A DNA stretch of 64,000 nt from Shewanella kaireitica (GCF_023284045.1 NZ_JAKIKQ010000002.1:496001-560000), one strand, 5' to 3'. Shown: positions 41,175 through 50,659, counted from the stretch's first letter. The notes: a model not told the origin generated them from the letters alone. Made by a program: numbers and translations.

Positions 41175-41411
41175 ATGACCGTAATAAACCATAATCTCAA
41201 TCTGAGTATCATCCATGAAGTCAAAAATAATGGTCGACTTCTGTCTGACGTTGCAAGGCAGTATGGTGTGTCGACCAAAGTCGTTTATCAACTTGTACGC
41301 CAAAATGAACAACAGCCAACAAATCGCAGCATGGTATTAAAGTCTGAGATTGCACAGCTACGCATTAAGATTAAACAGTTAACTCAGGAGTTGACCCTCA
41401 TCACTCAGTAA
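41175..41411 (+). CDS. Small helix-turn-helix protein, transposase-OrfA-like
   Basis: 78 residues with a good ribosome binding site (GAGGGG). Residues 10-42 form a helix-turn-helix (V-K-N-N-G-R-L-L-S-D-V-A-R-Q-Y-G-V-S-T-K), and residues 55-76 a Leu/Ile heptad coiled coil (E-I-A-Q-L-R-I-K-I-K-Q-L-T-Q-E-L). This is the layout of IS3-type OrfA, but no OrfB or inverted repeats are present, so it is either a domesticated remnant or an independent small regulator. Confidence 0.6.
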   Translation: MTVINHNLNLSIIHEVKNNGRLLSDVARQYGVSTKVVYQLVRQNEQQPTNRSMVLKSEIAQLRIKIKQLTQELTLITQ

Positions 41412-41616
41412 TAGCCCCTTTTGCAGAGGTAAAAGTTTATCGTTTCGCCCCCAACGAAATTGTAAAGTTATCGTAATAACAATAATAACTGCGCGCTAAT
41501 TTCGCTTTTACCTCTGCTACTTTTGCCACTACTCATCCCTCCTGCGTCACAGAGACCTGCAACACATTCAGTTACGCTGCTAAACTTAATCACATATTCA
41601 ACCAGAGGTAATCTCA

Positions 41617-42042
41617 ATGGGGACTGATTTTGTAAATCCAGTAATCAAGACAACGTTAATTACAATGGCTTTGGCTTTCGTACTTTCAGGCTGCGTTAGC
41701 CAGCATGATTTGATGGTTGAGAAAGGCTTTCCACTTCCCTATGCCGACGGTTTTGATGACGGTTGTCATAGCGGGAACAAAGCTGGCGGTAGCTTATTCG
41801 ACGAATTCAAAAAAGATGTCAATCGCTTTAACAGTGACAAGCAGTACGCCCAAGGTTGGTCAGATGGCTTTAGGCAATGCGAGACAGAGCAAGAAGCAGC
41901 GCAACGTCAAACTAGAATGATAATCGAACAGCAACAGTTACAAGAACAGAAAAAAGCCAACGACATTAACCAGCAGCATGCACTTGAACAAGAAGTGATG
42001 AAAGGCATCGATACCGATGCCCTCAAGAGCTTAGAAAAGTAA
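41617..42042 (+). CDS. Lipoprotein of unknown function
   Basis: 141 residues with a lipobox (F-V-L-S-G-C, Cys near residue 26). The mature part has a Y-A-D-G-F-D-D-G-C-H-S-G segment repeated loosely as Y-A-Q-G-W-S-D-G-F-R-Q-C, i.e. two short Y-x-x-G-[FW]-x-D-G units each followed by Cys, then a Gln-rich coiled coil (about 95-130). I do not recognise the family. Single gene ending at a hairpin shared with the convergent DUF4397 gene. Confidence 0.7.
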   Translation: MGTDFVNPVIKTTLITMALAFVLSGCVSQHDLMVEKGFPLPYADGFDDGCHSGNKAGGSLFDEFKKDVNRFNSDKQYAQGWSDGFRQCETEQEAAQRQTRMIIEQQQLQEQKKANDINQQHALEQEVMKGIDTDALKSLEK

Positions 42043-42059
42043 TAGTAGTACTGGTGAGA

Positions 42060-42085
42060 CGCTAGTTTTTACAACGAAACTAGCG
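42060..42085. terminator. Hairpin between convergent genes
   Basis: A perfect 9-bp stem CGCTAGTTT/AAACTAGCG (42060-42068 with 42077-42085), lying between two stop codons. T tracts are weak. Confidence 0.5.
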
Positions 42086-42098
42086 CCTCGATGAGTCA

Positions 42099-43463
42099 TT
42101 ATAAAATCGTCAGTCGATAACCCAATGACTGAGACTCATCCTTATGCAACACCATGGTGTAATTGCCGGCATTATCAAACAGTATTGGCTCAGATTGATA
42201 GAGCAAAGTCAGCGTTTCATTGTCATCTTCAAAAACAACATTTATCTCATATTCTCCAGACGCAATACTGAGTGTCCCCAATTCCGTGAACTCTACATAG
42301 CTAAGTTTATATTCGGCAGACTCGATAGTTTCGGTTGGTTTAACAAAGTAGACATCAAGCGCCTCATAATCAAAAACCAAATTCGCCAAATCAATTTGAT
42401 GAGTGAAAGCTTGCGGACGATGGTCGTGAGTCAATGTCATGCCTTTGGTCACTCCAGCCGCGTCTTGATACACCAGTATTGACTTGCTTTCATCTTGGTT
42501 AAAGGTCACTAACAAATTGTTCGCCAGTATTTCATTGGCACTCTTGTTTGTAACTGTCACCCCATAATCACTGTAACCAATAGCAGTGAAATCACTTAAC
42601 TCATATTGTCCAAGATCGTATAGGTATTGGGTCTCTTGATTACTCGACATCGTGATATCAATTTCTTCAGCATTAATCAGTGCATTGAAAACACGATACT
42701 CGGCATTGGCATCAATATTGGCATATTGGGTTGGGCTACCGGTTGAATCAACAGCATCAATGGTGAGCTTGGGCGTTCCTGGACCAAAACTATTGCGGAT
42801 CACAAACTTATAAACAGTGTTAGAAGATAAGTCCAACGTTGCCGTTGTATAGATAGGCACACTTGCCCCTGTCTCCGCGAGATAAAGCACATACTCGCCA
42901 GTATCAAACATCACTTCACTGGAATAGCTTTTATAGCTAAGCGAATCCAACATAACTGCTGTACTAAAGTCCTCAACGTCTTTACCAAAATAAATATCAT
43001 AAGTGGCTTCACCAACTGCAGCATGAACCACCAATACTTGCATTTTGCTGTAGTCATCACTGTCATCATCATTCAACTCGTCCATCTCAGTGCGGTCATA
43101 CTGAATGTCTAATAACTCTGGTTCACTATAATCCCCCGTCAAAACAAAGAAATGATCATCGCCATTCGCAAGCGACAAACTTGAAGTGTAAAGCGATATC
43201 TCATCACCAAATTCATCACTACCAACCACTTCCATTTCAACCGTTCCCGTACTGTAAACATAGCGCGGCTGAGAATCTGCGTAATCGATTGCGGTATATT
43301 GATAATCGTCTAAAACCAAGGCTGTTGCCGTGCTATTGGCTGATGCACTGTAGTACTGTACGTATGCTTCGCTGCTTGAATCGCTTTCATCATCTGAGCT
43401 ACAACCAGTAACTGTAACCAATGCTAAAAAGAGACAACTCATACTCCGTGGTGTGAAGTTCAT
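42099..43463 (-). CDS. DUF4397-type surface lipoprotein
   Basis: 454 residues with a lipobox (V-T-V-T-G-C-S-S) followed by an acidic Ser/Asp stretch. Two tandem beta-rich units are visible: V-L-V-V-H-A-A-V-G-E-A-T-Y-D-I-Y-F-G and Y-R-V-F-N-A-L-I-N-A-E-E-I-D-I-T, the pattern of DUF4397 (R/H-x-x-x-A-x-x-x-x-x-x-D-V-Y). A third weaker unit lies near the C-terminus. Function unknown; an envelope-exposed binding protein is likely. RBS GGAAAATAA. Confidence 0.72.
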   Translation of the reverse strand: MNFTPRSMSCLFLALVTVTGCSSDDESDSSSEAYVQYYSASANSTATALVLDDYQYTAIDYADSQPRYVYSTGTVEMEVVGSDEFGDEISLYTSSLSLANGDDHFFVLTGDYSEPELLDIQYDRTEMDELNDDDSDDYSKMQVLVVHAAVGEATYDIYFGKDVEDFSTAVMLDSLSYKSYSSEVMFDTGEYVLYLAETGASVPIYTTATLDLSSNTVYKFVIRNSFGPGTPKLTIDAVDSTGSPTQYANIDANAEYRVFNALINAEEIDITMSSNQETQYLYDLGQYELSDFTAIGYSDYGVTVTNKSANEILANNLLVTFNQDESKSILVYQDAAGVTKGMTLTHDHRPQAFTHQIDLANLVFDYEALDVYFVKPTETIESAEYKLSYVEFTELGTLSIASGEYEINVVFEDDNETLTLLYQSEPILFDNAGNYTMVLHKDESQSLGYRLTIL

Positions 43464-43678
43464 TTATTTTCCTTAACTAATTAATGACAAACTCACTACC
43501 TATGACCAAGAATTTGTGTCAAGAACTGTCAGCAATTGCAATGTAAGGAAAGACTATATATAGCTTTGTAAAATAAAGTGATTGTTTGTATTTACAGAAA
43601 TGAAAGGCATCAATATAGCGGTTAAATATGTGACTAAAGAGTAACAGAGGTTGCTTGTGACAACCCCTAATATATATT
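43464..43678. other. Intergenic region upstream of the DUF4397 gene
   Basis: AT-rich, no frame. Presumably the promoter region of the minus-strand gene; directly followed by a MITE-like element. Confidence 0.35.
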
Positions 43679-43957
43679 ATACCAATCAGTATAAGTAGTT
43701 GATCTACTCAGAGTGTTTTTGGCGAACTAATTCAAGGCAGGCCAATCCAAAGTGAGTAATGACACAATGGTTATTCCCTTATGAGTTTATTCAACGCAGA
43801 AGTAGGAAGCCAAAAACACTCCTTACAGGCGAGTTTTAGAGGCTTTGATGCTGTGTTAATGAACTTGAATGTAGAATAACTATGTTCTTCATTCATTGCC
43901 TTACCTCAAAGTCCCTAAACTCTCGCTGAGCGATCAAATCTTTATACTGATTGGTAT
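43679..43957 (-). repeat. MITE-like element, full copy 2 (inverted)
   Basis: About 279 bp with terminal repeats ATACCAATCAGTATAA and TTATACTGATTGGTAT. Read on the minus strand it matches copy 1 (13311-13575) through most of its length, including GCTCAGCGAGAGTTTAG, GTAAGGAGTGTTTTTGG, CTTCCTACTTCTG and TTGAATTAGTTCGCC. Its right end overlaps the stop codon of the FG-GAP gene. No coding capacity. Confidence 0.82.
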
Positions 43958-45480
43958 TAGCTGGCGAAAAAGACCCTAAACTGATTAGCGAGGGCTTTAT
44001 CATCTTGTTTGCCGTATTTAATCAAGATGTCCTCTTTACCATCACCATTTAAGTCATCACTTTGCAGCATGCCACCATCAACAGGCAGTTTTAAATCATG
44101 CTTCTCAGCATTTCGACTAAACAAAGTATCGCCAGCAGCACCGAAATAGATCTTTAGCGTGTCTTCATCATCTGACAAGATTAGATCTTTAAGGCCATCG
44201 CCATTAAGATCTGCCAGCTTGACCACTGGACTGCCACTTTGTCCTGAGCTCAAACTAAAATTAAGCTCAACCTCTTTACTCACGTTAGACTCTTCCGCAA
44301 AACGCCCTTGATCATCCATTTTAAACAGGTGCACATCTTGATCGATACTGCCTGACAACAAAGCACCAATGATCTGTGACACGCCAATATCAAACCCAGC
44401 GACCATCACCTCGACTTTATCGTCACTATCAATATCGATAAACTGTAATCCAGTTAAGGTACCCTCAGCTTTAACAACACTATTGGCTACTTTTGGGAAC
44501 ACTAGCTTGCCCTTTTGGTTCTCGCCGAGATAAACCTCATAATCGTTTGCTCTATCGAATACGCCAGAACTTTTGGTATAGCGCACCACAAGGTCGGTAA
44601 TACCATCGTTGTTGATGTCCTTAAGCTCCTCCACTTTACGGTACACCAACTCACTCTGGTCAAGCTGCTCACCATAGGCGTCGCGCTTGTTCCACCAGTC
44701 AATACCGCTTATAGGTTGCCTAACAGACACGTACTCAGCAATTGGGTTAAATAGCTTGTCTCCTGTTTGGCTATATAGCTCTAACTCACCTTCACCAATT
44801 TTGACAATATCAACTAAACCATCCAAGTTGATATCAGTGACATAGAGCTTAGACTGCGTATAGGTAGCACCATCTTCAAATAGTCGAGATTGGGGTTTTA
44901 TTGGCAATTGTTGCTGTTTAAATTCGCCGTCATCGGCAATAAATAACTGCACCTGATTAAAGTCATGGATCAAAATATCATCTTCACCATCACCATTGAG
45001 ATCCGCAATAAACTCACCCTCACTCAAGTAGTCTGGGCGAGACTTAAAGGAGAGCGAATTGATACTGGCAATAGCCGCTAACTCTGCTTTGGCTATCGCG
45101 GTTTGAGGCTGAAACACATGCAGTTTATCTTGAGACAAAAAATAAAGTTGCTGGGTCTTGCCCTCTTGGTACTCAGTGATGTCGAAGGAGTGCATTGCTT
45201 GAGGCAGCGCTAACTTTATCGCTAACTTGTACTGCCCCTTATCTAAACCATAAACGGCCATCCAGCGCTGGCTTAAATCATCAACACCAAACGCCACTAA
45301 CTCTTTGCCCGAACTGGGCAACAGATCTGCTGCCACTATCGGATGAGTCAGGTTAAAAGGCGCATTTAATGTTGACTCTGTTAAGGTCAATTTAGGCGTA
45401 GATTTAGCCTCTGCAGGTTGAGCTATGACCGCAGTAACGAGCACTAAACTCACTCCAAAGCCTTTTAAAACCGATTCCAT
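43957..45480 (-). CDS. Exported FG-GAP/VCBS repeat protein
   Basis: 507 residues from the ATG at 45480 with GGAG nine bases upstream; in-frame starts up to 45501 exist. A signal peptide ends A-E-A. The mature part is a beta-propeller of FG-GAP/VCBS units with repeated calcium-binding D-x-N-x-D-G-x-x-D motifs (D-L-N-G-D-G-E-D-D, D-I-N-L-D-G-L-V-D, D-I-N-N-D-G-I-T-D, D-L-N-G-D-G-L-K-D, D-L-N-G-D-G-K-E-D). Probably a periplasmic or surface ligand-binding protein. The stop TAA shares its last base with the MITE edge. Upstream lies the glycosyltransferase cassette on the same strand. Confidence 0.85.
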   Translation of the reverse strand: MESVLKGFGVSLVLVTAVIAQPAEAKSTPKLTLTESTLNAPFNLTHPIVAADLLPSSGKELVAFGVDDLSQRWMAVYGLDKGQYKLAIKLALPQAMHSFDITEYQEGKTQQLYFLSQDKLHVFQPQTAIAKAELAAIASINSLSFKSRPDYLSEGEFIADLNGDGEDDILIHDFNQVQLFIADDGEFKQQQLPIKPQSRLFEDGATYTQSKLYVTDINLDGLVDIVKIGEGELELYSQTGDKLFNPIAEYVSVRQPISGIDWWNKRDAYGEQLDQSELVYRKVEELKDINNDGITDLVVRYTKSSGVFDRANDYEVYLGENQKGKLVFPKVANSVVKAEGTLTGLQFIDIDSDDKVEVMVAGFDIGVSQIIGALLSGSIDQDVHLFKMDDQGRFAEESNVSKEVELNFSLSSGQSGSPVVKLADLNGDGLKDLILSDDEDTLKIYFGAAGDTLFSRNAEKHDLKLPVDGGMLQSDDLNGDGKEDILIKYGKQDDKALANQFRVFFAS

Positions 45481-45593
45481 GTTGTTCCACTCCATTAGCA
45501 ATCACAAAAGTACAATCCTTGAAGCTAGCGGTTTTGAGCACAGAGTAAAAGCAAATTTAACAGTTTGTAACACATAGCAGCCTTTTTAGCGGA

Positions 45594-46034
45594 TTATTCA
45601 TCTTTAACGACTTTAAATGTCCATAAATTAGCACCAAACCAATTAAGCATTAACCCCACCAACACACCAACACTAAACGCTAAACTAAGATCCAACCAAG
45701 TCTTCCCTAAAAGCAGCGTGACCAAATAAAAGGCACTCAGATTAGCAATCGCAGCGACACTTGATACGGTAATGAACATCAACAACTGTTTAGTTTTCGC
45801 TGCTTGTTTTCGTTCATGAAAAGTCCAACAACGATTGCACCACCACGACAGCAACACAGCAATAGAAAACGCCGCCACTCTTGCTGCTAAAACTTGCAAA
45901 TGAAATAACTCAAAGAACAGATAGAACATCGCAGCATCCGCAACAAATACCGCTGCCCCCACCAGCAGGAATCGCCCCTTTTGCTGATGGGATTGCCATA
46001 TTTGCTGCAGATACTTTAATGATTGCGCTGACAA
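45594..46034 (-). CDS. GtrA-family membrane protein
   Basis: 146 residues with four hydrophobic helices and the GtrA signature (F-L-L-V-G-A-A-V-F-V-A-D near the start; W-C-N-R-C-W-T-F in the middle; N-W-F-G-A-N-L-W-T-F at the end). GtrA proteins are thought to flip polyprenyl-phosphate sugars. The start is probably the TTG at 46034 inside the end of the glycosyltransferase gene. Confidence 0.82.
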   Translation of the reverse strand: MSAQSLKYLQQIWQSHQQKGRFLLVGAAVFVADAAMFYLFFELFHLQVLAARVAAFSIAVLLSWWCNRCWTFHERKQAAKTKQLLMFITVSSVAAIANLSAFYLVTLLLGKTWLDLSLAFSVGVLVGLMLNWFGANLWTFKVVKDE

Positions 46035-47422
46035 AGCAATAAGCCTCGGTCTTTGTTATTGGCGACGCTTGTGCAACCTTCAAAACGATTCTCAATTTTC
46101 GAATTTTGCACCACCAAATAATATCGACTTTCGCTCGCTGCTATCTCAGCCAAAGCGGTGATCTTTTTAGCCTGACCTGCACTATAAAATCGAGCAGAGA
46201 AAGGTTGCTTATTTAGGTAGTAAGTAGGCAGAGATTCCGCTCGTTGCAGTAGCAACCAGCGCTCACTCTTGTCTTTTGCTGAACCGAAGTGGATGATCGC
46301 AACCGCTATCATTAATAAAACCGCAATGGCTATAGCGACCTTATGCAAATGCGGGACTTGAGCGCCACGCCAAGCAAAGGTTATCACAAGTGCTAAAGCT
46401 GGGATCCCGGGTAATACATAGGCAGGCAAGATATTACCAGCAAGCGTGAACAACACCATAGGTGCTATCATCCAACAGATTAGGTAACTGGCAAGCGCAC
46501 TGTCGTTGCTGTCACATCCTTGCTCAGTGTGTTTAGGTGCTTCAACATAGATTTTATACAGGGCTTGCGGTAAAAATGCTGACCAAGGTAGCGCAGCGCC
46601 AATGAAATAAAACCAAATGGTGCCACGGGTTTGATCGTGAGCACTACCGTAAAGATCTCCCTGCCAGCCACTATCGACAAACCTTGACCAATGCTCACCC
46701 ACAATAAAGTAGTTCAAAAATCCAGGCGTCGCATTTTCAGCCAAAATATACCAGGGCAGCGCAATGGTCAGCATTAATAGTAATCCAGAGACCAGTGGAA
46801 TACGTTGCCATAGTAATTTCCAAGGTCTGAAAACTCCATATTGCCACAGTAGCCACAACCCAGTACCAATTGCAAAAATCACCAGCGCCACCGGCCCTTT
46901 AGCAAGTAAACCAATGGCCAGCCCCACAAAGCCAAAATAGCCCCAACGCAGCTCGCCTTGCCAGCATAAATAAAAGCCCACCATCGCCATGGTCAGACCT
47001 AACGTTAACGCCATGTCAGTCATGACTGCACCTGCGCTGACAATAAATACAGCAGTAGACGCTAAGATAATCAACGATGGTAAAACTGGCAGTCGCTGCT
47101 GCTTAGCGAAAGTCGCTACCACGACTAAGGTCAACATTGCCGCTATCCAATGGGGAAAACGCACCGCAAATTCTGACACTCCCAACACAACGATTGAGGC
47201 CGCGCTCATCCAAGTATGTAATGGTGGTTTTCCCCAAAACGGCACATTGTAATCAAACAAAGGGGTAACCCAATTTCCCGTCTCAACCATTAAGCGCGCC
47301 ATTTCACCATAACGAGCTTCAGTGGTATCCATTAGCGGATAAAGAGGCAACAGCAGTAATCGGGTTAATACCACCAACAACAATACAACCAGACTTTTCT
47401 GCCCAGTGCTCAACGCTTGCAT
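46016..47422 (-). CDS. GT39/ArnT-like membrane glycosyltransferase
   Basis: 468 residues with about ten membrane helices. The N-terminal first loop has the D-T-T-E-A-R-Y-G-E-M-A-R-L-M motif and W-G-K-P-P-L-H-T-W, characteristic of PMT/ArnT-type (GT-C) enzymes that move a sugar from a lipid carrier onto an acceptor. Its start overlaps the GT2 stop. The acceptor (lipid A, glycan or protein) cannot be told. Confidence 0.88.
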   Translation of the reverse strand: MQALSTGQKSLVVLLLVVLTRLLLLPLYPLMDTTEARYGEMARLMVETGNWVTPLFDYNVPFWGKPPLHTWMSAASIVVLGVSEFAVRFPHWIAAMLTLVVVATFAKQQRLPVLPSLIILASTAVFIVSAGAVMTDMALTLGLTMAMVGFYLCWQGELRWGYFGFVGLAIGLLAKGPVALVIFAIGTGLWLLWQYGVFRPWKLLWQRIPLVSGLLLMLTIALPWYILAENATPGFLNYFIVGEHWSRFVDSGWQGDLYGSAHDQTRGTIWFYFIGAALPWSAFLPQALYKIYVEAPKHTEQGCDSNDSALASYLICWMIAPMVLFTLAGNILPAYVLPGIPALALVITFAWRGAQVPHLHKVAIAIAVLLMIAVAIIHFGSAKDKSERWLLLQRAESLPTYYLNKQPFSARFYSAGQAKKITALAEIAASESRYYLVVQNSKIENRFEGCTSVANNKDRGLLLCQRNH

Positions 47423-48468
47423 TACTTCGCCTCCAAATAACTGACATTACTTTTGGCAACGTTCGCTGTAGTGGAAGCTCGATCAGGTTTGACTTGTGAC
47501 AGCGATTGGCTGTAAGCCACCTCTTCAATCAAGTAAAGTGGTCGCTGCTTTACCTCAACAAACACTCGTCCTAAATACTCACCAATTAAGCCCAGTGCTA
47601 ACAACTGAATACCAGCGAGACCTAGCTGCACCACCATCATCGAAGGATAACCCGCTACAGTCTCACCGTAGATCAATGTCTTACTGACCACCCAACCACC
47701 ATAAGCAAAGGCACTAAAGGCAGTAATAACACCGCACCATGTGGCAATCCGCAGCGGCTTAAAACTAAAAGAGGTGATGCCATCCATCGCCAAGCCAAAT
47801 AGCTTGCCGTAATTCCATTTTGTTTCTCCAACAAAGCGAGGGTCGCGGTCAAACTCCAAGGTCGTTTGCGAAAATCCTGGCCAGCTAAATAGTCCTTTCA
47901 TAAATCGGTTCCGCTCAGGTAAGGCTCTAATGCTGTCCACTACCTGACGGCTCATTAAACGAAAATCACCCACATTCTCCGGCACTGGAGAGTCCGACAC
48001 CCAGTTCATGAGGCGGTAGAAACAGCTTGCTGAAAATCGTTTAAACCAAGTTTCGCCCAACCTTTTACGGCGTTTCATATTGACGATATCGTAACCTGCT
48101 CGCCACTGCTCGAGCATTAATGGGATCTGTTCCGGCGGGTCTTGAAGATCGGCATCCAACATGATCACTGCTAGCCCACGAGCATGCTCAATACCTGCTG
48201 ACATCGCCGCCTCTTTACCAAAGTTTCGGCTCAGTTTTATACATTGGTATTCATTATTTGCTAACGGCAACTGACTTACCTGTGACCAAGAATCATCACT
48301 ACTGCCGTCATCAACAAATACAATTTCACTGCTCTCATCAAGCTCCGCTAATACAGCTGTAAGCCGGGATAAAAGCGGCGCAATCATTTGCGACTCATTA
48401 AACAGCGGTACTATCACTGACAAACACACTTCAGTGCGATTGCCGTCATTCACGCGAGCGTATGTCAT
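47422..48468 (-). CDS. GT2 polyprenyl-phosphate glycosyltransferase (GtrB/ArnC-like)
   Basis: 348 residues: GT-A domain (about 15-245) with V-I-V-P-L-F-N-E-S, V-D-D-G-S-S-D-D-S and the D-A-D-L-Q-D-P-P metal site, then two C-terminal membrane helices (about 255-315). It would charge undecaprenyl phosphate with a sugar for the next gene. First in the three-gene cassette GT2-GT39-GtrA; divergent from the two-component genes. Confidence 0.92.
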   Translation of the reverse strand: MTYARVNDGNRTEVCLSVIVPLFNESQMIAPLLSRLTAVLAELDESSEIVFVDDGSSDDSWSQVSQLPLANNEYQCIKLSRNFGKEAAMSAGIEHARGLAVIMLDADLQDPPEQIPLMLEQWRAGYDIVNMKRRKRLGETWFKRFSASCFYRLMNWVSDSPVPENVGDFRLMSRQVVDSIRALPERNRFMKGLFSWPGFSQTTLEFDRDPRFVGETKWNYGKLFGLAMDGITSFSFKPLRIATWCGVITAFSAFAYGGWVVSKTLIYGETVAGYPSMMVVQLGLAGIQLLALGLIGEYLGRVFVEVKQRPLYLIEEVAYSQSLSQVKPDRASTTANVAKSNVSYLEAK

Positions 48469-48597
48469 GCGAGCCTCTAATCAATATGATTTTTAAGTAG
48501 CATGCCAGTAGTAAGGTGAAGAAAATGTCATTGACATTTTTTCGACAAAAAAAGTGCTAAAGTAACCAGTATTGAACAGAACCATTGATTAATTGCC

Positions 48598-49287
48598 ATG
48601 ACACTTAAACTACTCATTATCGAAGACAATATAGATGTCGCAGGCATTCTTGGAGATTACTTCGAGGCTCAAGGTGCAGAGCTTGATTTCGCAGATAATG
48701 GTGAACTGGGTTTATCATTGGCACAAGCATTTGATTTTGACGCCATAATATTAGATCTAATGTTACCAAAGCTTGATGGGCTCAGCCTATGTAAGGCACT
48801 ACGTTCACTTGGCTGTAGTACCCCAATTTTGATGTTAACTGCACTCGATAATAAAGCGGATCTTCTCACCGGTTTTGATTGCGGCGCCGATGACTATTTA
48901 GGCAAACCCTTCGATTTGGATGTGGTTGATGCTCGGGTAAAAGCGCTGATAAAGCGTCATCGTGGTCAGGTGGCACAAGGGGTGCTCAGATTTGGTGATG
49001 TTGAAATTAATATTGCTCAACATCAAGCCTATCGTCAGCAGATGCAGTTAGCACTGACACCAACGACCTACCAAATATTACTATTGCTAATGAAACATGC
49101 ACCCAATGTCGTCAAGCGAGAGCAGATAATCGAAGAGTTATGGGGACAATCACCACCCAACAACGACATTTTACGTAGCCATATGTACCAACTGCGTAAT
49201 CAACTCGACAAACCCTTTAAGTACCCTATGTTAGCGACTGTTCCTAAAGTGGGTTTCCGCTTACAACAGGGAGAGGTACTTTGCTAA
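48598..49287 (+). CDS. OmpR/PhoB-family response regulator
   Basis: 229 residues: receiver (1-120) with E8-D9-N10, phospho-acceptor Asp in A-I-I-L-D-L-M-L-P-K-L-D-G and K in L-G-K-P-F-D; then a winged-helix Trans_reg_C domain (about 130-225, ending V-G-F-R-L). Overlaps the kinase start by 7 bases. Confidence 0.93.
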   Translation: MTLKLLIIEDNIDVAGILGDYFEAQGAELDFADNGELGLSLAQAFDFDAIILDLMLPKLDGLSLCKALRSLGCSTPILMLTALDNKADLLTGFDCGADDYLGKPFDLDVVDARVKALIKRHRGQVAQGVLRFGDVEINIAQHQAYRQQMQLALTPTTYQILLLLMKHAPNVVKREQIIEELWGQSPPNNDILRSHMYQLRNQLDKPFKYPMLATVPKVGFRLQQGEVLC

Positions 49288-50630
49288 ATAAACTGTTGCA
49301 CCGAGTCTCAACCGCCTCAAGCTTACCTCACAAACTGTTATGGTATTTCAGCGGTCTCGCGATAGTGATTGGCTTATCACTCTATCTATCAATGTTTGGT
49401 TTAATGCAGTGGATCGAGGATGCAGTTAATCAGCAAGAGCTTAAAACTAGCGCTCCTTATGCCATCAGCCTATTTCAGCAAGGTGCCAAACAACCCCTTA
49501 ATATTGGGCTACATACTCAAGCTTTCTATTCCCCAGAACTAATTCCAGAAAAATACGGCAATTTAGCAAATTTTCCTGTCGGTTTTAATGGTGAAGTAAT
49601 CAATAATGAATCGACTGGCATCCTTCATGACTGGATCGTTTATACGGCTACGAAAGCAGAAGGTATCGCCCCTAAAGAGATCTTCCTATACCGCGGAGAG
49701 TTCATTCTCGATGGCAAACTAACGCCGCTATTCCTAATAACCCCCACGGAAAGTGTAGAGCTTAGCGATCGAGAATGGCATCTCATCAAGCTATTTATAC
49801 TGTGTTTTATCGGGGTATTATTTATCTTATTCGGCTTTGTTATTCATAAACTTAGCTGTCGGTTAGTCAATCCTGTCGAGCAATTAAGTAAGCAATTAAA
49901 GTCGCCCGAATCGAGCAAAAAATTTACCGTATCGGAACAATCGGCCACTGAATTTACTGAACTTGCCGATAGCTTAAATCATTATCGCCAGCAAAATGAG
50001 ATGATGATTAAGCAGGAGCAGGCCTTTGCCCGCTATGCCAGCCATGAGTTAAGAACCCCTTTAACTGTCATCAGTGGTGCGGCAAAACTGCAGGAACAAA
50101 ATGATGCTGCAGAGTTTCAAGCCCGCCAACGCAGTCGCATTCAACGTGCAGCACTCGACATGCAACATACCATCGATGCATTGCTCAATTTAGTCAAACA
50201 GGAAAATGCCACCAGCAGCGCAGCACTTAGAACGTTACAGCAAGCAGAAATTGAAAGTATCACGCAACCACTAAAGGCATTAGCAAGTAGTAAGGGTGTA
50301 AGACTATCGGTTGATTTTAAGCAAGCACCAGCCATCAAGCCAACCCCTGCCGTATTACGGATGTTGCTAAGCAATCTCATCGGCAATGCTATAAACGCCA
50401 GTGACTCTGGAGAGATAACTATCTCAGTCAATAGCGATGAAATTATTATTACCGACAACGGGCGCGGACTATCAGCATCAGAACATGATAGTGCCAATGG
50501 GCATGGACATGGGCTAGGCTTATTGATTGTTGATAGTCTTTGCCAGCGCTATCAATGGCAATTCAGTTTGTCCGATACCAAACCGACTGGCTGCTGTGCT
50601 CGATTAACCCTCCCCCAAGCAGATAGCTAA
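49281..50630 (+). CDS. Sensor histidine kinase of the OmpR-type pair
   Basis: 449 residues from a TTG at 49281 inside the regulator gene, with GGGAGAGG before it. Two membrane helices (about 18-42 and 168-192) enclose a periplasmic sensor domain, followed by a HAMP-like linker, HisKA (Y-A-S-H-E-L-R-T-P-L-T) and HATPase_c (N-L-I-G-N-A-I-N-A, D-N-G-R-G-L, G-H-G-L-G-L-L). Regulates unknown targets; the divergent glycosylation cassette is the obvious candidate. Confidence 0.9.
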   Translation: MLNKLLHRVSTASSLPHKLLWYFSGLAIVIGLSLYLSMFGLMQWIEDAVNQQELKTSAPYAISLFQQGAKQPLNIGLHTQAFYSPELIPEKYGNLANFPVGFNGEVINNESTGILHDWIVYTATKAEGIAPKEIFLYRGEFILDGKLTPLFLITPTESVELSDREWHLIKLFILCFIGVLFILFGFVIHKLSCRLVNPVEQLSKQLKSPESSKKFTVSEQSATEFTELADSLNHYRQQNEMMIKQEQAFARYASHELRTPLTVISGAAKLQEQNDAAEFQARQRSRIQRAALDMQHTIDALLNLVKQENATSSAALRTLQQAEIESITQPLKALASSKGVRLSVDFKQAPAIKPTPAVLRMLLSNLIGNAINASDSGEITISVNSDEIIITDNGRGLSASEHDSANGHGHGLGLLIVDSLCQRYQWQFSLSDTKPTGCCARLTLPQADS

Positions 50631-50659
50631 CGTTCTGGCTTCCAGATTAGGAAACAACT

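Noticed and set aside
41175..41411. Possible complete IS3 insertion sequence
   Set aside because: Only an OrfA-like HTH ORF is present; no OrfB, no flanking inverted repeats or target duplication found.
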